DNA of 64,000 nucleotides. It comes from Sphingopyxis bauzanensis. GTDB lineage: Bacteria; Pseudomonadota; Alphaproteobacteria; Sphingomonadales; Sphingomonadaceae. Shown one piece after another: positions 42,098 through 50,537 of this stretch. The stretch's first letter is position 1. Every line of letters begins with the position of its first letter. A model generated the notes under the pieces. It had not been told where the DNA came from. It did not search any database and was given only the letters and a program-made list of their open reading frames with translations. Made by a program: the position numbers and the translations under genes. The DNA lies in NCBI RefSeq assembly GCF_002205675.1, contig NZ_NISK01000001.1, positions 801,054 through 865,053 on the forward strand, read 5' to 3'.

Positions 42098-42187
42098 CCG
42101 TTCGTCCTGAGCTTGTCGAAGTACTGCCCTTCCTCTTATGGCGGTGACAGGACAAGTACGGCCCTTCGACAAGCTCAGGGCGAACGG
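42098..42187. repeat. Large palindromic repeat upstream of dapB
   Basis: The left arm CCGTTCGTCCTGAGCTTGTC continues as GAAG. The right arm is its complement (CTTCGACAAGCTCAGGG then CGAACGG) with one mismatch, over about 24 bp. The centre holds GTACTGCCC and a partial complement. It ends 12 bases before the dapB ATG, so its hairpin may affect dapB expression. The same core occurs at 25920-25995. Confidence 0.7.
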
Positions 42188-42199
42188 GGATTTGGGATC

Positions 42200-42928
42200 A
42201 TGACCAGCATCGGCATTATCGGCAGTGCAGGGCGGATGGGCGTCGCACTCGCCGCGGCGATTTCTGAAGCGGGGCAGCGGCGCTGCGGCATCGACAAGGG
42301 CGGGGATGTCGGAAAACTGGCTGACGACGCCGACGTCCTCGTCGATTTCTCGTCGCCCGCGGCGCTCGAAACCACCCTCGACGCCTGCGTGGCAGCAAAG
42401 AAGCCGATCGTCATCGGCACCACGGGGCTTGAGGAACGCCATCATTATCTCATCGATGATGCGGCCGCTGACATCGCGGTGCTCCAGACTGGCAACACCT
42501 CGCTCGGCGTGACCCTGCTCGCGCATCTGGTGCGCGAGGCGGCGGCGCGGCTCGATCCCGAATATGATATCGAGATCGTCGAAATGCATCACCGGATGAA
42601 GCTCGACGCGCCCAGCGGCACCGCGCTGCTGCTCGGGCAAGCCGCCGCCGAAGGGCGCGGCATCAGCCTTGCGACCTGCTCCGAACGTGGCCGCGACGGC
42701 GTCACGGGCGCGCGGGGCCATGGCAAGATCGGCTTTGCCAGTCTGCGCGGCGGCACCGTCGCGGGCGATCACGACGTGATCTTTGCCGGGCCGGAGGAAA
42801 TGATCACCCTGTCGCACCGCGCCGAGAACCGTATGATTTTCGCGCGCGGCGCTGTCCGCGCGGCGCTGTGGCTGACCGGACAAAAGGCCGGGCGCTACAC
42901 GATGCCGCAGGTGCTGGGGCTGAACTGA
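42200..42928 (+). CDS. dapB: 4-hydroxy-tetrahydrodipicolinate reductase
   Basis: A 242-residue NAD(P)H-dependent reductase of the lysine and diaminopimelate pathway. IGIIGSAGRMGVALAAA is the nucleotide-binding N-terminus. IVIGTTGLEE, EMHHRMKLDAPSGTALLLGQ near 130-150 with the catalytic His-His and Lys, and GHDVIF-type strand residues follow. It ends GRYTMPQVLGL, as in the family. It is about 30 residues shorter than E. coli DapB, mainly between the Rossmann helices. The ATG at 42200 is chosen because the open frame upstream is repeat sequence. Confidence 0.96.
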   Translation: MTSIGIIGSAGRMGVALAAAISEAGQRRCGIDKGGDVGKLADDADVLVDFSSPAALETTLDACVAAKKPIVIGTTGLEERHHYLIDDAAADIAVLQTGNTSLGVTLLAHLVREAAARLDPEYDIEIVEMHHRMKLDAPSGTALLLGQAAAEGRGISLATCSERGRDGVTGARGHGKIGFASLRGGTVAGDHDVIFAGPEEMITLSHRAENRMIFARGAVRAALWLTGQKAGRYTMPQVLGLN

Positions 42929-42970
42929 CGGAGACGGCGGCGGACCAGTTGGTCCGCCGCCCGCCAGTGG

Positions 42971-43414
42971 CTATTTGAACTTGAATTCGCGCAGTAGGAA
43001 GCTCCCCATCACCGTGCGATATTTGGCGCGATCGCCCGATTCCGCTTCCATCTGGGCATCGTTGCGCTTCATATGTTCGCGATAGGCGGCGTTGCGCCGT
43101 TCATCTTCCGCCGCGTCGGCGAAATTGGCAAAGGTCACCGACAGATAAAGGTCGGGTTCGCCCGGCCGCGAATTATAATTGCCATAGACTGCATAGCTGA
43201 TGATCCAGCCTTGCGCCTTCGCGAACTCCTGCGCCTTGCGTCATTCGGTCGCCAGATAGTTGGCATATTGCAGGCCGCCGCCATCGGCGATGTCGATCAT
43301 CGATACTTCGGTATAGTTGCCCGGGGAAAAGGGATAGTTTTGCGCCGCCGCGGGTGTGGGCATGGCAAACGCCAAGGTTGCGGCCAGCGTGGCCGCTTTC
43401 AGCAAGTTGGACAT
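42971..43414 (-). pseudogene. Small exported protein gene interrupted by an in-frame TGA
   Basis: The frame begins at ATG 43414 behind a strong GGAGGA site and encodes a signal peptide (LLKAATLAATLAFAMPTPAAAQ) and a short mature part. At codon 58 (43241-43243) it meets TGA. The same frame then continues for 89 codons without another stop to TAG at 42971-42973. The downstream part (RKAQEFAKAQGWIISYAVYGNYN ... MGSFLLREFKFK) is well-behaved protein sequence with the local codon usage. A single TGG-to-TGA change would explain the break (ATE-W-RKAQEF). The family was not recognised. It may be a recent nonsense mutation, a sequencing error or, less likely, read-through. Confidence 0.75.
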
Positions 43415-43588
43415 GGTCTGGTCCTCCAGGTCGAAACGAGAACCCCCTGGCCCCCTTGTCCGACCTCCCCGGTGCCGAATCCTTTCGCGGGAGCCGTGAA
43501 GCGACTCGCCATCAAGGTAGGCGAAGGCTAGGCCTCTCGGTACAGGAGTCAAACCGCGCCCGATGGCCGCGTAGTCGGGAAAGCGCCG

Positions 43589-44245
43589 ATGAGAAGAGCC
43601 GATATTTTCGAATTCTACCGCCGCCTCGCCGAGCTCAACCCGAGTCCCGAGACCGAGCTGGCCTATGGCAACACCTACCAGCTGCTCGTCGCGGTCGTGC
43701 TATCGGCGCAGGCGACCGATGTCGGGGTGAACAAGGCAACGCGGCGGTTGTTTGCCGAGGTGACGACGCCGCAGCAGATGGTCGACCTGGGCGAAGCCGG
43801 GCTGAAAGAGCATATCAAGACGATCGGGCTGTTCAACCGCAAGGCGAAGAACGTCATCGCCCTCTCCGAAATCCTCGTCCGCGACCATGGCGGCGAAGTC
43901 CCTGCTGATCGCGACACGCTCGTCGAACTGCCCGGGGTCGGGCGCAAGACCGCCAATGTCGTGATGAACTGCGCGTTTGGCGCCGAAACCTTTGCCGTCG
44001 ACACCCATATCTTCCGCGTCGGCAACCGCACCGGGCTCGCCCCGGGCAAGACCGTTCTGACGGTCGAAAAGGCGCTGGAAAAAACCACCCCGGCGCCGTT
44101 CCGCGTCGGCGCCCACCACTGGCTGATCCTCCACGGCCGCTATATCTGCAAGGCGCGCACGCCCGAATGCTGGCGCTGCCCTGTCGACGACCTGTGTCGG
44201 TTCAAACCGAAGACGGCGGCGCCAAAGGCGAAAAGGGCAGCGTAA
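43589..44245 (+). CDS. nth: Endonuclease III
   Basis: A 218-residue bifunctional DNA glycosylase and AP lyase for oxidised pyrimidines. VVLSAQATDVGVNKATRRLF near 37 holds the substrate pocket. The helix-hairpin-helix LVELPGVGRKTANVVMN near 112-128 includes the catalytic Lys, and ETFAVDTHIFRVGNR the catalytic Asp. The [4Fe-4S] cluster Cys pattern C-X6-C-X2-C-X5-C is intact in CKARTPECWRCPVDDLC. The C-terminal Lys/Ala tail is usual. Confidence 0.97.
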   Translation: MRRADIFEFYRRLAELNPSPETELAYGNTYQLLVAVVLSAQATDVGVNKATRRLFAEVTTPQQMVDLGEAGLKEHIKTIGLFNRKAKNVIALSEILVRDHGGEVPADRDTLVELPGVGRKTANVVMNCAFGAETFAVDTHIFRVGNRTGLAPGKTVLTVEKALEKTTPAPFRVGAHHWLILHGRYICKARTPECWRCPVDDLCRFKPKTAAPKAKRAA

Positions 44246-44255
44246 TAGGGCGTCA

Positions 44256-44355
44256 CGCAGAGGCGCAGGGTACGCAGAGATTTGGGCTCACGCGGAGAGG
44301 CGGATCCGCGGACAGAATATCTTTCCCTTCTCTGCGACCTCCGCGCCTCTGCGCG
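44256..44355. repeat. Inverted-repeat element between nth and the M20 peptidase gene
   Basis: The left arm GCAGAGGCGCAGGG-TACGCAGAGA and right arm TCTCTGCG-ACCTCCGCGCCTCTGCG are imperfect complements of about 25 bases. Inside lies CTCACGCGGAGAGGCGGATC, related to the outer arm of the 25873-26032 element (TTCACGCGGAGACG). No gene lies within. Confidence 0.6.
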
Positions 44356-44409
44356 CATTTCTTCTGCGCCCTCTTGCGCCGCGCCACCCACGCGCCATAG
44401 TCCGCCCTC

Positions 44410-45783
44410 ATGCGCAACCTTACCACCCCGCTCGCCCTCGCCGCCGCAATGCTCGCCGCCGCGCCCGTCCACGCCAAACCCGCCGATGCCGACGCCGCGA
44501 AGCAGATCCTGAAAGACAGTATCGCGATCCCGACTGTTCAGGGCCGCGGCAAGGTGCCCGAACTCGCGGCCTATTACGCCGGGGTGCTAAAGGCCGCAGG
44601 TTATGCCGACAGCGACATCGAAATCACCCCGATAGGCGAAACCGCAACCTTTGCTGCGACGCTCACCGGTACGACCCAGAAAAAGCCGATCGTGCTGCTC
44701 GGCCATATGGATGTGGTCGAGGCCGACGCAAAGGACTGGACGCGCGACCCCTTCGTCCCGGTCGAGGAGGATGGCTATATTTTCGGCCGCGGGTCCGAAG
44801 ACAACAAGTTCGACGTCTCAATGATGGTCGCGACGATGGCGCAGCTGAAAAAGGACGGCTTCAAACCCAACCGCTCGATTATCCTGCTGCTCTCGGGCGA
44901 CGAGGAAACGCAGATGCTGACGACGCGCGCGCTCGCAGCGAAATACAAGAGCGCCGAATTTGCACTCAACGGCGACGGCGGCGGCGGTACGATCGCCGAA
45001 GACGGCAGGCCGCAATATTATGGGCTGCAGGCGGGCGAAAAAACCTATGCCGATTTCACCCTCGAAGTCACCAACCCCGGCGGCCACAGCTCGCGCCCGT
45101 CGCCCGTCAACGCGATCGTCCAGCTGTCGAATGCGCTGGCCAAGGTCGGCGCCTATAAATTCGCCGCGCAGCAGAATGAGCTGACCAAGGTCGGCATGCC
45201 GATCGTCGCCGACCAGGTCGGCGGCAATATGGGTGCCGCGCTCAAGGCCTTTGCCGCCAACCCGGAGGATGAGGACGCGATCACCAAGATTCGCGCCGAC
45301 CCCGAATATGTCGGCCAGATCGGCACCACCTGCGTGCCGACGCTGGTGAAGGGCGGTCATGCCGAAAATGCGCTGCCGCAGCGCGCCACCGCGAACATCA
45401 ACTGCCGCATCTTCCCCGGCGTCCCGGTCGAAAGCGTGCGCGCGGAGCTGGAGCGGTTGATCGCCGACCCCGCGGTCAAGGTGAACCCCGATCCCGACGC
45501 CAGCGCCAGCGACGCCTCGCCGCTGCGCCCCGACGTCATGGCGGCGGTAAAGAAAGCCGTCCACGCCCGCGCCCCCGGCCTGCCGATCATCCCGTCGATG
45601 AGCGCCGGGGCGACCGACAGCTACCACTTTCGGATTGCCGGGGTGCCGAGCTATGGCGTCGCCGGGTTGTTCTCGAAAGCAAGCGACAGCTTCGCGCATG
45701 GCCTCAACGAACGCGTCCCGGTCGATGCGATCGCCCCCGCGCTGGCGCATTGGGACAACCTGCTGCGCGATTTGTCGAAATGA
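44410..45783 (+). CDS. M20-family zinc metallopeptidase, exported
   Basis: A 457-residue peptidase with a signal peptide (NLTTPLALAAAMLAAAPVHA). The two-metal site is complete: VLLGHMDVVEADAKDW near 95 with the first His-Asp, GRGSEDNKFD near 121 with the bridging Asp, LLLSGDEETQM near 160 with the catalytic Glu and metal Glu, and a late His in SYHFRIAGVPSYG near 405. PGGHSSRPSPVNAI marks the dimerisation domain. Members cleave small peptides or acyl-amino acids in the periplasm. No operon partner is evident. Confidence 0.92.
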   Translation: MRNLTTPLALAAAMLAAAPVHAKPADADAAKQILKDSIAIPTVQGRGKVPELAAYYAGVLKAAGYADSDIEITPIGETATFAATLTGTTQKKPIVLLGHMDVVEADAKDWTRDPFVPVEEDGYIFGRGSEDNKFDVSMMVATMAQLKKDGFKPNRSIILLLSGDEETQMLTTRALAAKYKSAEFALNGDGGGGTIAEDGRPQYYGLQAGEKTYADFTLEVTNPGGHSSRPSPVNAIVQLSNALAKVGAYKFAAQQNELTKVGMPIVADQVGGNMGAALKAFAANPEDEDAITKIRADPEYVGQIGTTCVPTLVKGGHAENALPQRATANINCRIFPGVPVESVRAELERLIADPAVKVNPDPDASASDASPLRPDVMAAVKKAVHARAPGLPIIPSMSAGATDSYHFRIAGVPSYGVAGLFSKASDSFAHGLNERVPVDAIAPALAHWDNLLRDLSK

Positions 45784-45818
45784 TTGAGCGCCGCCCCCGC
45801 CTGCGCCGGGGCGACGGA

Positions 45819-46409
45819 CTAAACCAACGCCGCCACCGCGCGCTCGACCATCGCCACCGCCGCCTCGGCGCCGAAGCTTTCGGCGTCGAGCGATAGTTCG
45901 AGCCACAGCCCGTCGACCATCGCGGTCAGCATGATCGCCAGCCGTTCGGCATCGGCGGCGCCGCAGGCGGTGAGCAGCTCGCCCAGCCGCGCGCGGTAGC
46001 CCGCGTAGCTATCGGCGTGAATATTCGCCATCCGCGCATTGCTGCGCGCCAGCGCCCAGAACGCCGTCCACGCCCCCAGCAGCTCGGGATCGGTCACCGG
46101 CGGACGGAAGCTCGCGGTCAGATACGCCAGCAACTGCGCGTGCGGGTCAGTGCCGGCGCCCGCCACTGCTTCGGCAAAAATCGCGTCCATGCGGTCGCTC
46201 GTCGCCTCGTAAGTGGCGGCGACCAGATCGTCGATGCCGGCGAAATAATGGCGTAAAAGCCCGGGCGACACTCCGGCGCGGGCGCAGATTGCGCGGACGC
46301 TGGTTCCCGTCATGCCAACTTCGGCCAGGCACGCGGCGGTCGCGTCGATCAGGTCGCCGCGACGGGCATCGGCGCTTTCGCGCGTAAAGGCTTGGCGAGC
46401 GGGTTGCAT
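45819..46409 (-). CDS. TetR/BetI-family transcriptional repressor
   Basis: A 196-residue regulator. The N-terminal helix-turn-helix is RRGDLIDATAACLAEVGMTGTSVRAICARAGVSPGLLRHYFAGIDDLVAATY. The C-terminal domain (LLAYLTASFRPPVTDPELLGAWTAFWALARSNARMANIHADSYAGYRARLGELL) matches BetI-type ligand domains. The ATG at 46409 was chosen because upstream residues lie over the neighbour's promoter. It is divergent from the Rieske gene, with a palindrome in the 33-base gap, and so probably represses the catabolic genes. The ligand is unknown; BetI itself responds to choline. Confidence 0.88.
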   Translation of the reverse strand: MQPARQAFTRESADARRGDLIDATAACLAEVGMTGTSVRAICARAGVSPGLLRHYFAGIDDLVAATYEATSDRMDAIFAEAVAGAGTDPHAQLLAYLTASFRPPVTDPELLGAWTAFWALARSNARMANIHADSYAGYRARLGELLTACGAADAERLAIMLTAMVDGLWLELSLDAESFGAEAAVAMVERAVAALV

Positions 46410-46410
46410 C

Positions 46411-46432
46411 TTGTTATACGTTTGTACAACAA
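46411..46432. promoter_or_regulatory. Candidate TetR/BetI operator
   Basis: TTGTTATAC and GTACAACAA form 9-bp arms with one mismatch around a 4-base spacer. The site fills most of the gap between divergent repressor and Rieske genes and abuts both starts, so binding would silence both. Confidence 0.6.
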
Positions 46433-46442
46433 GGATCGACTC

Positions 46443-47609
46443 ATGGCAACGCTGCGCGACACTTTCATTCGTCAAGACCCGCAAGACGGCTGGTCACTCC
46501 CCGCATGGACGTACAGCGATCCCGACTTTTACGCGGCCGAAATGGAGCGCATCTTCCGCCCCAGCTGGCAGGTCGTCTGCCACGACAGCGATATCCCGAA
46601 CCCCGGCGATTGGCACAACATCGACTATTGCGGCGAAAGCGTGGTCGTGGTGCGCGGCACCGACCGCATCGTGCGGGCCTTTACCAATGTGTGCCGCCAC
46701 CGCGGCTCGCGGCTGCTCGATGGCGCTACGGGCTGCGTGAAAAAGCTCGTCTGCCCCTATCACGCCTGGACCTACGAACTCGACGGCCGCCTGACTGGGG
46801 TCCCTGATTCGGCCAGCTATCCGATGCTCGATCGCGGCAAGGCGGGGCTGGTTGGGGTCGATCTCGAGCAATGGCGCGGCTTCTGGTTCGTGCGCCTCAC
46901 CGACGATGGCGGCCCGTCGGTCGCGTCGATGATGGCGCCGTATGAGGAACAAGTCGCGCCCTATCGCTTCGAAGACCTCGGCGCCCTCGGCCGCGTCACG
47001 CTGCGACCGCGCGAAGTGAACTGGAAAAATGTCGGCGACAATTATTCGGACGGCCTCCATATCCCTGTCGCGCACCCGGGCCTGACCCGGCTGTTCGGCA
47101 AAAGCTATGGCGTCGAGGCGACCGATCATGTCGACCGCATGTGGGGCGACCTGATCGACCGGCCATCGGTGAACTGGTCCGAACGCATGTACCAGCGGCT
47201 GCTGCCGCCTGTCCCGCACCTGCCTGGGGACAAGCAACGCCACTGGCTCTATTTCAAACTCTGGCCCAACGTGGCCTTCGACATCTACCCCGACCAGGTC
47301 GACTTCATGCAGTGGCTGCCGACCGGCCCGACCAGCTGCCTGATCCGCGAAATCAGCTACGTCCTGCCCGATGACCGCCGTGAGATGAAGGCGGCGCGCT
47401 ACCTCAACTGGCGGATCAACCGCCAGGTCAACGCCGAGGATACGCTGCTAATCACCCGCGTCCAGCAGGGGATGGCGTCGCAAAGCTTCACCATGGGGCC
47501 GCTCAGCGACAAGGAAGTCTGCCTCAAGCATTTCTGTTCGCGGATGCGCTACCTGATCCCCCAATCCCGCCTCGAACAAGCCCCGCGTGCGGGATGGAGC
47601 AAAGCATGA
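46443..47609 (+). CDS. Rieske non-haem iron oxygenase, large subunit
   Basis: A 388-residue oxygenase alpha subunit. The Rieske centre is NVCRHRGSRLL with CXH near 79-81 and LVCPYHAWTYEL with CX2H near 100. The mononuclear iron site is VNWKNVGDNYSDGLHIPVAHPGL near 200-222, with two His and an acidic ligand expected later. Such enzymes hydroxylate or N-demethylate small molecules and need a reductase; none is adjacent. The BetI-like repressor, FAD enzyme and amino-acid permease suggest an amine, betaine or amino-acid-like substrate. The ATG at 46443 follows AAGGA. The stop overlaps the next start (ATGA). Confidence 0.9.
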   Translation: MATLRDTFIRQDPQDGWSLPAWTYSDPDFYAAEMERIFRPSWQVVCHDSDIPNPGDWHNIDYCGESVVVVRGTDRIVRAFTNVCRHRGSRLLDGATGCVKKLVCPYHAWTYELDGRLTGVPDSASYPMLDRGKAGLVGVDLEQWRGFWFVRLTDDGGPSVASMMAPYEEQVAPYRFEDLGALGRVTLRPREVNWKNVGDNYSDGLHIPVAHPGLTRLFGKSYGVEATDHVDRMWGDLIDRPSVNWSERMYQRLLPPVPHLPGDKQRHWLYFKLWPNVAFDIYPDQVDFMQWLPTGPTSCLIREISYVLPDDRREMKAARYLNWRINRQVNAEDTLLITRVQQGMASQSFTMGPLSDKEVCLKHFCSRMRYLIPQSRLEQAPRAGWSKA

Positions 47610-49225
47610 CCAAGCACTATGACGCGATCATCATCGGCGCCGGCCATAACGGCCTCGTCTGCGCTTTCTATCTCGCCAGGGCGGGGTTTAAGGTGCGCAT
47701 CGTCGAGGCGCGCGACGTCGTCGGCGGCGCCGCGGTTACCGAGGAGTTCGCGCCGGGCTTCCGCAATTCGGTCGCGAGCTATACGGTCAGCCTGCTCCAG
47801 CCCAAGGTCATCGCCGACATGAAGCTCGCCGATCACGGCTATCGCGTCATCGAACGGCCGATCAGCAATTTCCTGCCGCAGGAAGACGGCGGCTATCTGA
47901 AACTCGGGGGCGGGCTGGAGCGCACGCAAAAGGAATTTGCCCGTTTCTCCGCGCATGACGCGGCACGTCTCCCCGAATATTATGACATGCTCGAAGGCGT
48001 CGCCGACGTGCTGCGCGACCTCGCGCTCAAATCGCCGCCCAATGTCGGCGACGGGTTCAAGACGCTGATCGATGCGGCGCGCCAGGGGCGCGGGCTGACC
48101 AAGCTCAGCCTGTCGCAGCAGCGCGACGTGCTCGAACTGTTCACCAAATCGGCGCGCACCTTCCTCGACAGCTGGTTCGAGAGCGAAGCGGTGAAAGCGG
48201 CATTCGGCTTCGACGCCGTCGTCGGCAACTACGCCAGCCCCGACACCCCGGGCAGCGCCTATGTCCTGCTCCACCACGTCTTCGGCGAAGTGAACGGCAA
48301 GAAAGGCGCGTGGGGCCACAGTATCGGCGGCATGGGCGCGATCACCCAGATGATGGCGAAGGTCTGCACCCAGCTCGGCGTCGAGATCAGCCTCGAAGCC
48401 CCGGTGTCGCGGGTGCTCGTCGACGGCGGCAAGGCCGTAGGGGTCAAGCTGGTCAGCGGCGAGGAAATCGCCGCCGCGCGCGTCATCGCCAATGTCGGGC
48501 CGAAATTGCTCTATGAACGGATGTTCGACGACGGCGACATCGCGACCGAGTTTAAGCGCCGGATCAAGGCGTTCAAGGCGGGCAGCGGGACGTTCCGGAT
48601 GAACGTCGCGCTCCGCGAGCTGCCCAAATTCTCCTGCCTTCCGGAACCCGGCGAGCATCATCAGTCGGGGATCATCCTAGCCCCGACGCTCGATTATATG
48701 GACCGCGCCTTCCTCGACGCGAAGCAATATGGCTGGTCGAAAAAGCCGATCGTCGAAATGCTGATCCCGTCGACGATCGACGACAGCCTCGCACCCCCGG
48801 GACAGCATGTGGCGAGCCTGTTCTGCCAGCAATTCGCGCCCGAGCTTCCCGCCGATCCTGACGGAAGCGCGCGAGATTGGGATGCCGAGGAAGGCGCCGC
48901 CGCCGATTGCATCATCGACACCGTTGAAGCGCATGCGCCTGGCTTCCGCGCCTCGATCGTCGGGCGCCAGATCCTCAGCCCCAAGGGGCTCGAACGCAAA
49001 TTCGGGCTGGTCGGCGGCGACATCATGCACGGTAATATGAGCCTCGACCAATTGTGGTCGGCGCGCCCGGTGCTTGGCAATGGTGCGTATCGCGGACCGC
49101 TGAAGGGGCTTTATATGTGCGGCGCGGGCACGCATCCCGGCGGCGGCGTCACCGGCGCGCCGGGACATAACGCGGCGCAGGTGATTCTACGCGACCGCGG
49201 CTTCTTCGCGCCCCGCTGGGCCTGA
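47606..49225 (+). CDS. FAD-dependent oxidoreductase, PYROXD2/phytoene desaturase-like
   Basis: A 539-residue flavoprotein. The N-terminus YDAIIIGAGHNGLVCAFYLARAGFKVRIVEARDVVGGAA is the dinucleotide-binding fold and GG motif of amine oxidase and carotenoid desaturase-type enzymes. SIGGMGAITQMMAKV lies near 240. MCGAGTHPGGGVTGAPGHNAAQ near 505 is the C-terminal FAD-binding motif characteristic of CrtI and PYROXD2. No other carotenoid gene is near, so a carotenoid role is not indicated. Co-translation with the Rieske gene suggests it acts on the same pathway. Its end overlaps the convergent permease gene by 39 bases. Confidence 0.87.
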   Translation: MTKHYDAIIIGAGHNGLVCAFYLARAGFKVRIVEARDVVGGAAVTEEFAPGFRNSVASYTVSLLQPKVIADMKLADHGYRVIERPISNFLPQEDGGYLKLGGGLERTQKEFARFSAHDAARLPEYYDMLEGVADVLRDLALKSPPNVGDGFKTLIDAARQGRGLTKLSLSQQRDVLELFTKSARTFLDSWFESEAVKAAFGFDAVVGNYASPDTPGSAYVLLHHVFGEVNGKKGAWGHSIGGMGAITQMMAKVCTQLGVEISLEAPVSRVLVDGGKAVGVKLVSGEEIAAARVIANVGPKLLYERMFDDGDIATEFKRRIKAFKAGSGTFRMNVALRELPKFSCLPEPGEHHQSGIILAPTLDYMDRAFLDAKQYGWSKKPIVEMLIPSTIDDSLAPPGQHVASLFCQQFAPELPADPDGSARDWDAEEGAAADCIIDTVEAHAPGFRASIVGRQILSPKGLERKFGLVGGDIMHGNMSLDQLWSARPVLGNGAYRGPLKGLYMCGAGTHPGGGVTGAPGHNAAQVILRDRGFFAPRWA

Positions 49226-50521
49226 TCGCCGCATCGCAAGATAGATTGGCAGCCCGGCGGCCGTCAGCCCGATGCTCCACAGGCTGGCGTCCAACCCGGC
49301 GCCGTAAAAGGCCCAGCAGCTGTACAAGAAGCCGACGATGGTCAGCGTCACAAAGGCTGGCGACGCCTTGATCGTACCATCATGCTCGAGCTTGAGCGCC
49401 GCGAGCGCGCCGACGATGTAAAAGATGATCGCGGTCGACGTCGTCACCAGCACCATGAATTTGAACAATTCGGCAAGGCCGCGCGAGTAATTGGCATAGA
49501 CGACCAGGCTGGCGAGCGCACTCGACACGATCTGGGTCACCCATGGCACTGCGAAGCGGTTGTCTTTCGCAAAAGCTGCGGGCAGAAGCCCGCGATGCGC
49601 GAGATCGCGCGGGATTTCGCCCTGCAGCAGAACGAAGCCGTTGAGCGCACCGAGCGCGGCAACCGCGGCGAACAGCGCGACCGCTTGCCCCGCCGACGGA
49701 CTGATCAGCGTGCCGAAAAAGGTCGCATAGGCGGCGTTCGATGCCTCGAGCGTTGCCAGCGGCAGCAGCAAGGTCACCGTCGTGCACGACAGCAGATAGA
49801 GCAGCCCGGTCGCCGCCGCAGCGATCAGCGTCGCGCGCGGGACAGTCCGTTCGGGGTCGCGCACCCGGTCGCCAACGACGCAGGCGCTCTCAAAGCCGAG
49901 CAGCGCGAACAACGTCAGCGTCGCAGCGGTGCCGATGCTGTCGAAGCTGACCGGCTTTGTGCCGGCCATCGTCGGGGTTGGCGCGTCGCCGGTGCCGAGC
50001 AGCCACAGCGCGACGAGCACAGCGCCGACGACGGGAATCAGCTTGAGCCCGAGGGTGAGTAATTGCGCCCCGCCCGCGCGGCGCACCCCCATCAGGTTGA
50101 CGAGGGTGAAGAGCCAGATGAAAGCGATTGCGATCACCGCCGTCCCTGCCCCGGCATTGCCCAGCGACGGCATCAGGATCGACAAATTGCTGATCGCCGC
50201 TACGGCGAGCGTCGCGACGACGGTCCAGCAGCTGATCCAGTAACTCCAGGCGACGATAAAGCCCGTACCGGGGCCAAAGGCCGCGGCGGCATAGGTATAG
50301 GTTGCGCTGCCCCCGGGCAGTTTTTTCGCCAGACGCGCGAAAGCGATCGCAAGGCACAAGGTGCCGGCAATCGACACCCCCCAGCCGATGACTGCATTCC
50401 AGCCGAGCGGCGCCAGATCGCGCGGGAGCAGGAACACCCCCGACCCGATCATATTGCCCATGCCGAGCGCAACGCACATCAAAAGGCCGAGCTTTTGGCC
50501 CGGCCTTTCGTTGTTACTCAT
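49187..50521 (-). CDS. APC-superfamily amino acid permease
   Basis: A 444-residue inner-membrane transporter with about 12 hydrophobic segments. KLGLLMCVALGMGNMIGSGVFLLP near 10-33 is the TM1 substrate-binding motif of APC transporters (GNMIGSG), as in arginine/agmatine and putrescine carriers. TYTYAAAAFGPGTGF follows near TM3. The ATG at 50521 was chosen; a GTG at 50533 is an alternative. It begins 16 bases after the TonB receptor stop on the same strand. A terminator-like hairpin lies within its first codons. The substrate is probably the one oxidised by the neighbouring enzymes. Confidence 0.9.
   Translation of the reverse strand: MSNNERPGQKLGLLMCVALGMGNMIGSGVFLLPRDLAPLGWNAVIGWGVSIAGTLCLAIAFARLAKKLPGGSATYTYAAAAFGPGTGFIVAWSYWISCWTVVATLAVAAISNLSILMPSLGNAGAGTAVIAIAFIWLFTLVNLMGVRRAGGAQLLTLGLKLIPVVGAVLVALWLLGTGDAPTPTMAGTKPVSFDSIGTAATLTLFALLGFESACVVGDRVRDPERTVPRATLIAAAATGLLYLLSCTTVTLLLPLATLEASNAAYATFFGTLISPSAGQAVALFAAVAALGALNGFVLLQGEIPRDLAHRGLLPAAFAKDNRFAVPWVTQIVSSALASLVVYANYSRGLAELFKFMVLVTTSTAIIFYIVGALAALKLEHDGTIKASPAFVTLTIVGFLYSCWAFYGAGLDASLWSIGLTAAGLPIYLAMRRSGPAGREEAAVA
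50482..50508 (-). terminator. Terminator-like hairpin inside the start of the permease gene
   Basis: On the minus strand AAAGGCCG and CGGCCTTT pair perfectly around an 11-base loop, and one further T extends the run to four. It lies at about codons 5-13 of the permease, in conserved coding sequence. It may partly terminate receptor transcripts and lower permease expression. Confidence 0.4.
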
Positions 50522-50537
50522 CGCGGTTGTCACCCGA

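Noticed and set aside
43241-43243. Selenocysteine insertion at the in-frame TGA
   Set aside because: The context (ATE-stop-RKAQEF) is best explained by a lost Trp codon. No SECIS-like hairpin is evident directly after it, and no redox motif surrounds it.
47606-49225. Carotenoid desaturase (CrtI) assignment
   Set aside because: The FAD motifs are shared with PYROXD2-type proteins, there is no crtB, crtY or crtE nearby, and the gene is coupled to a Rieske oxygenase.
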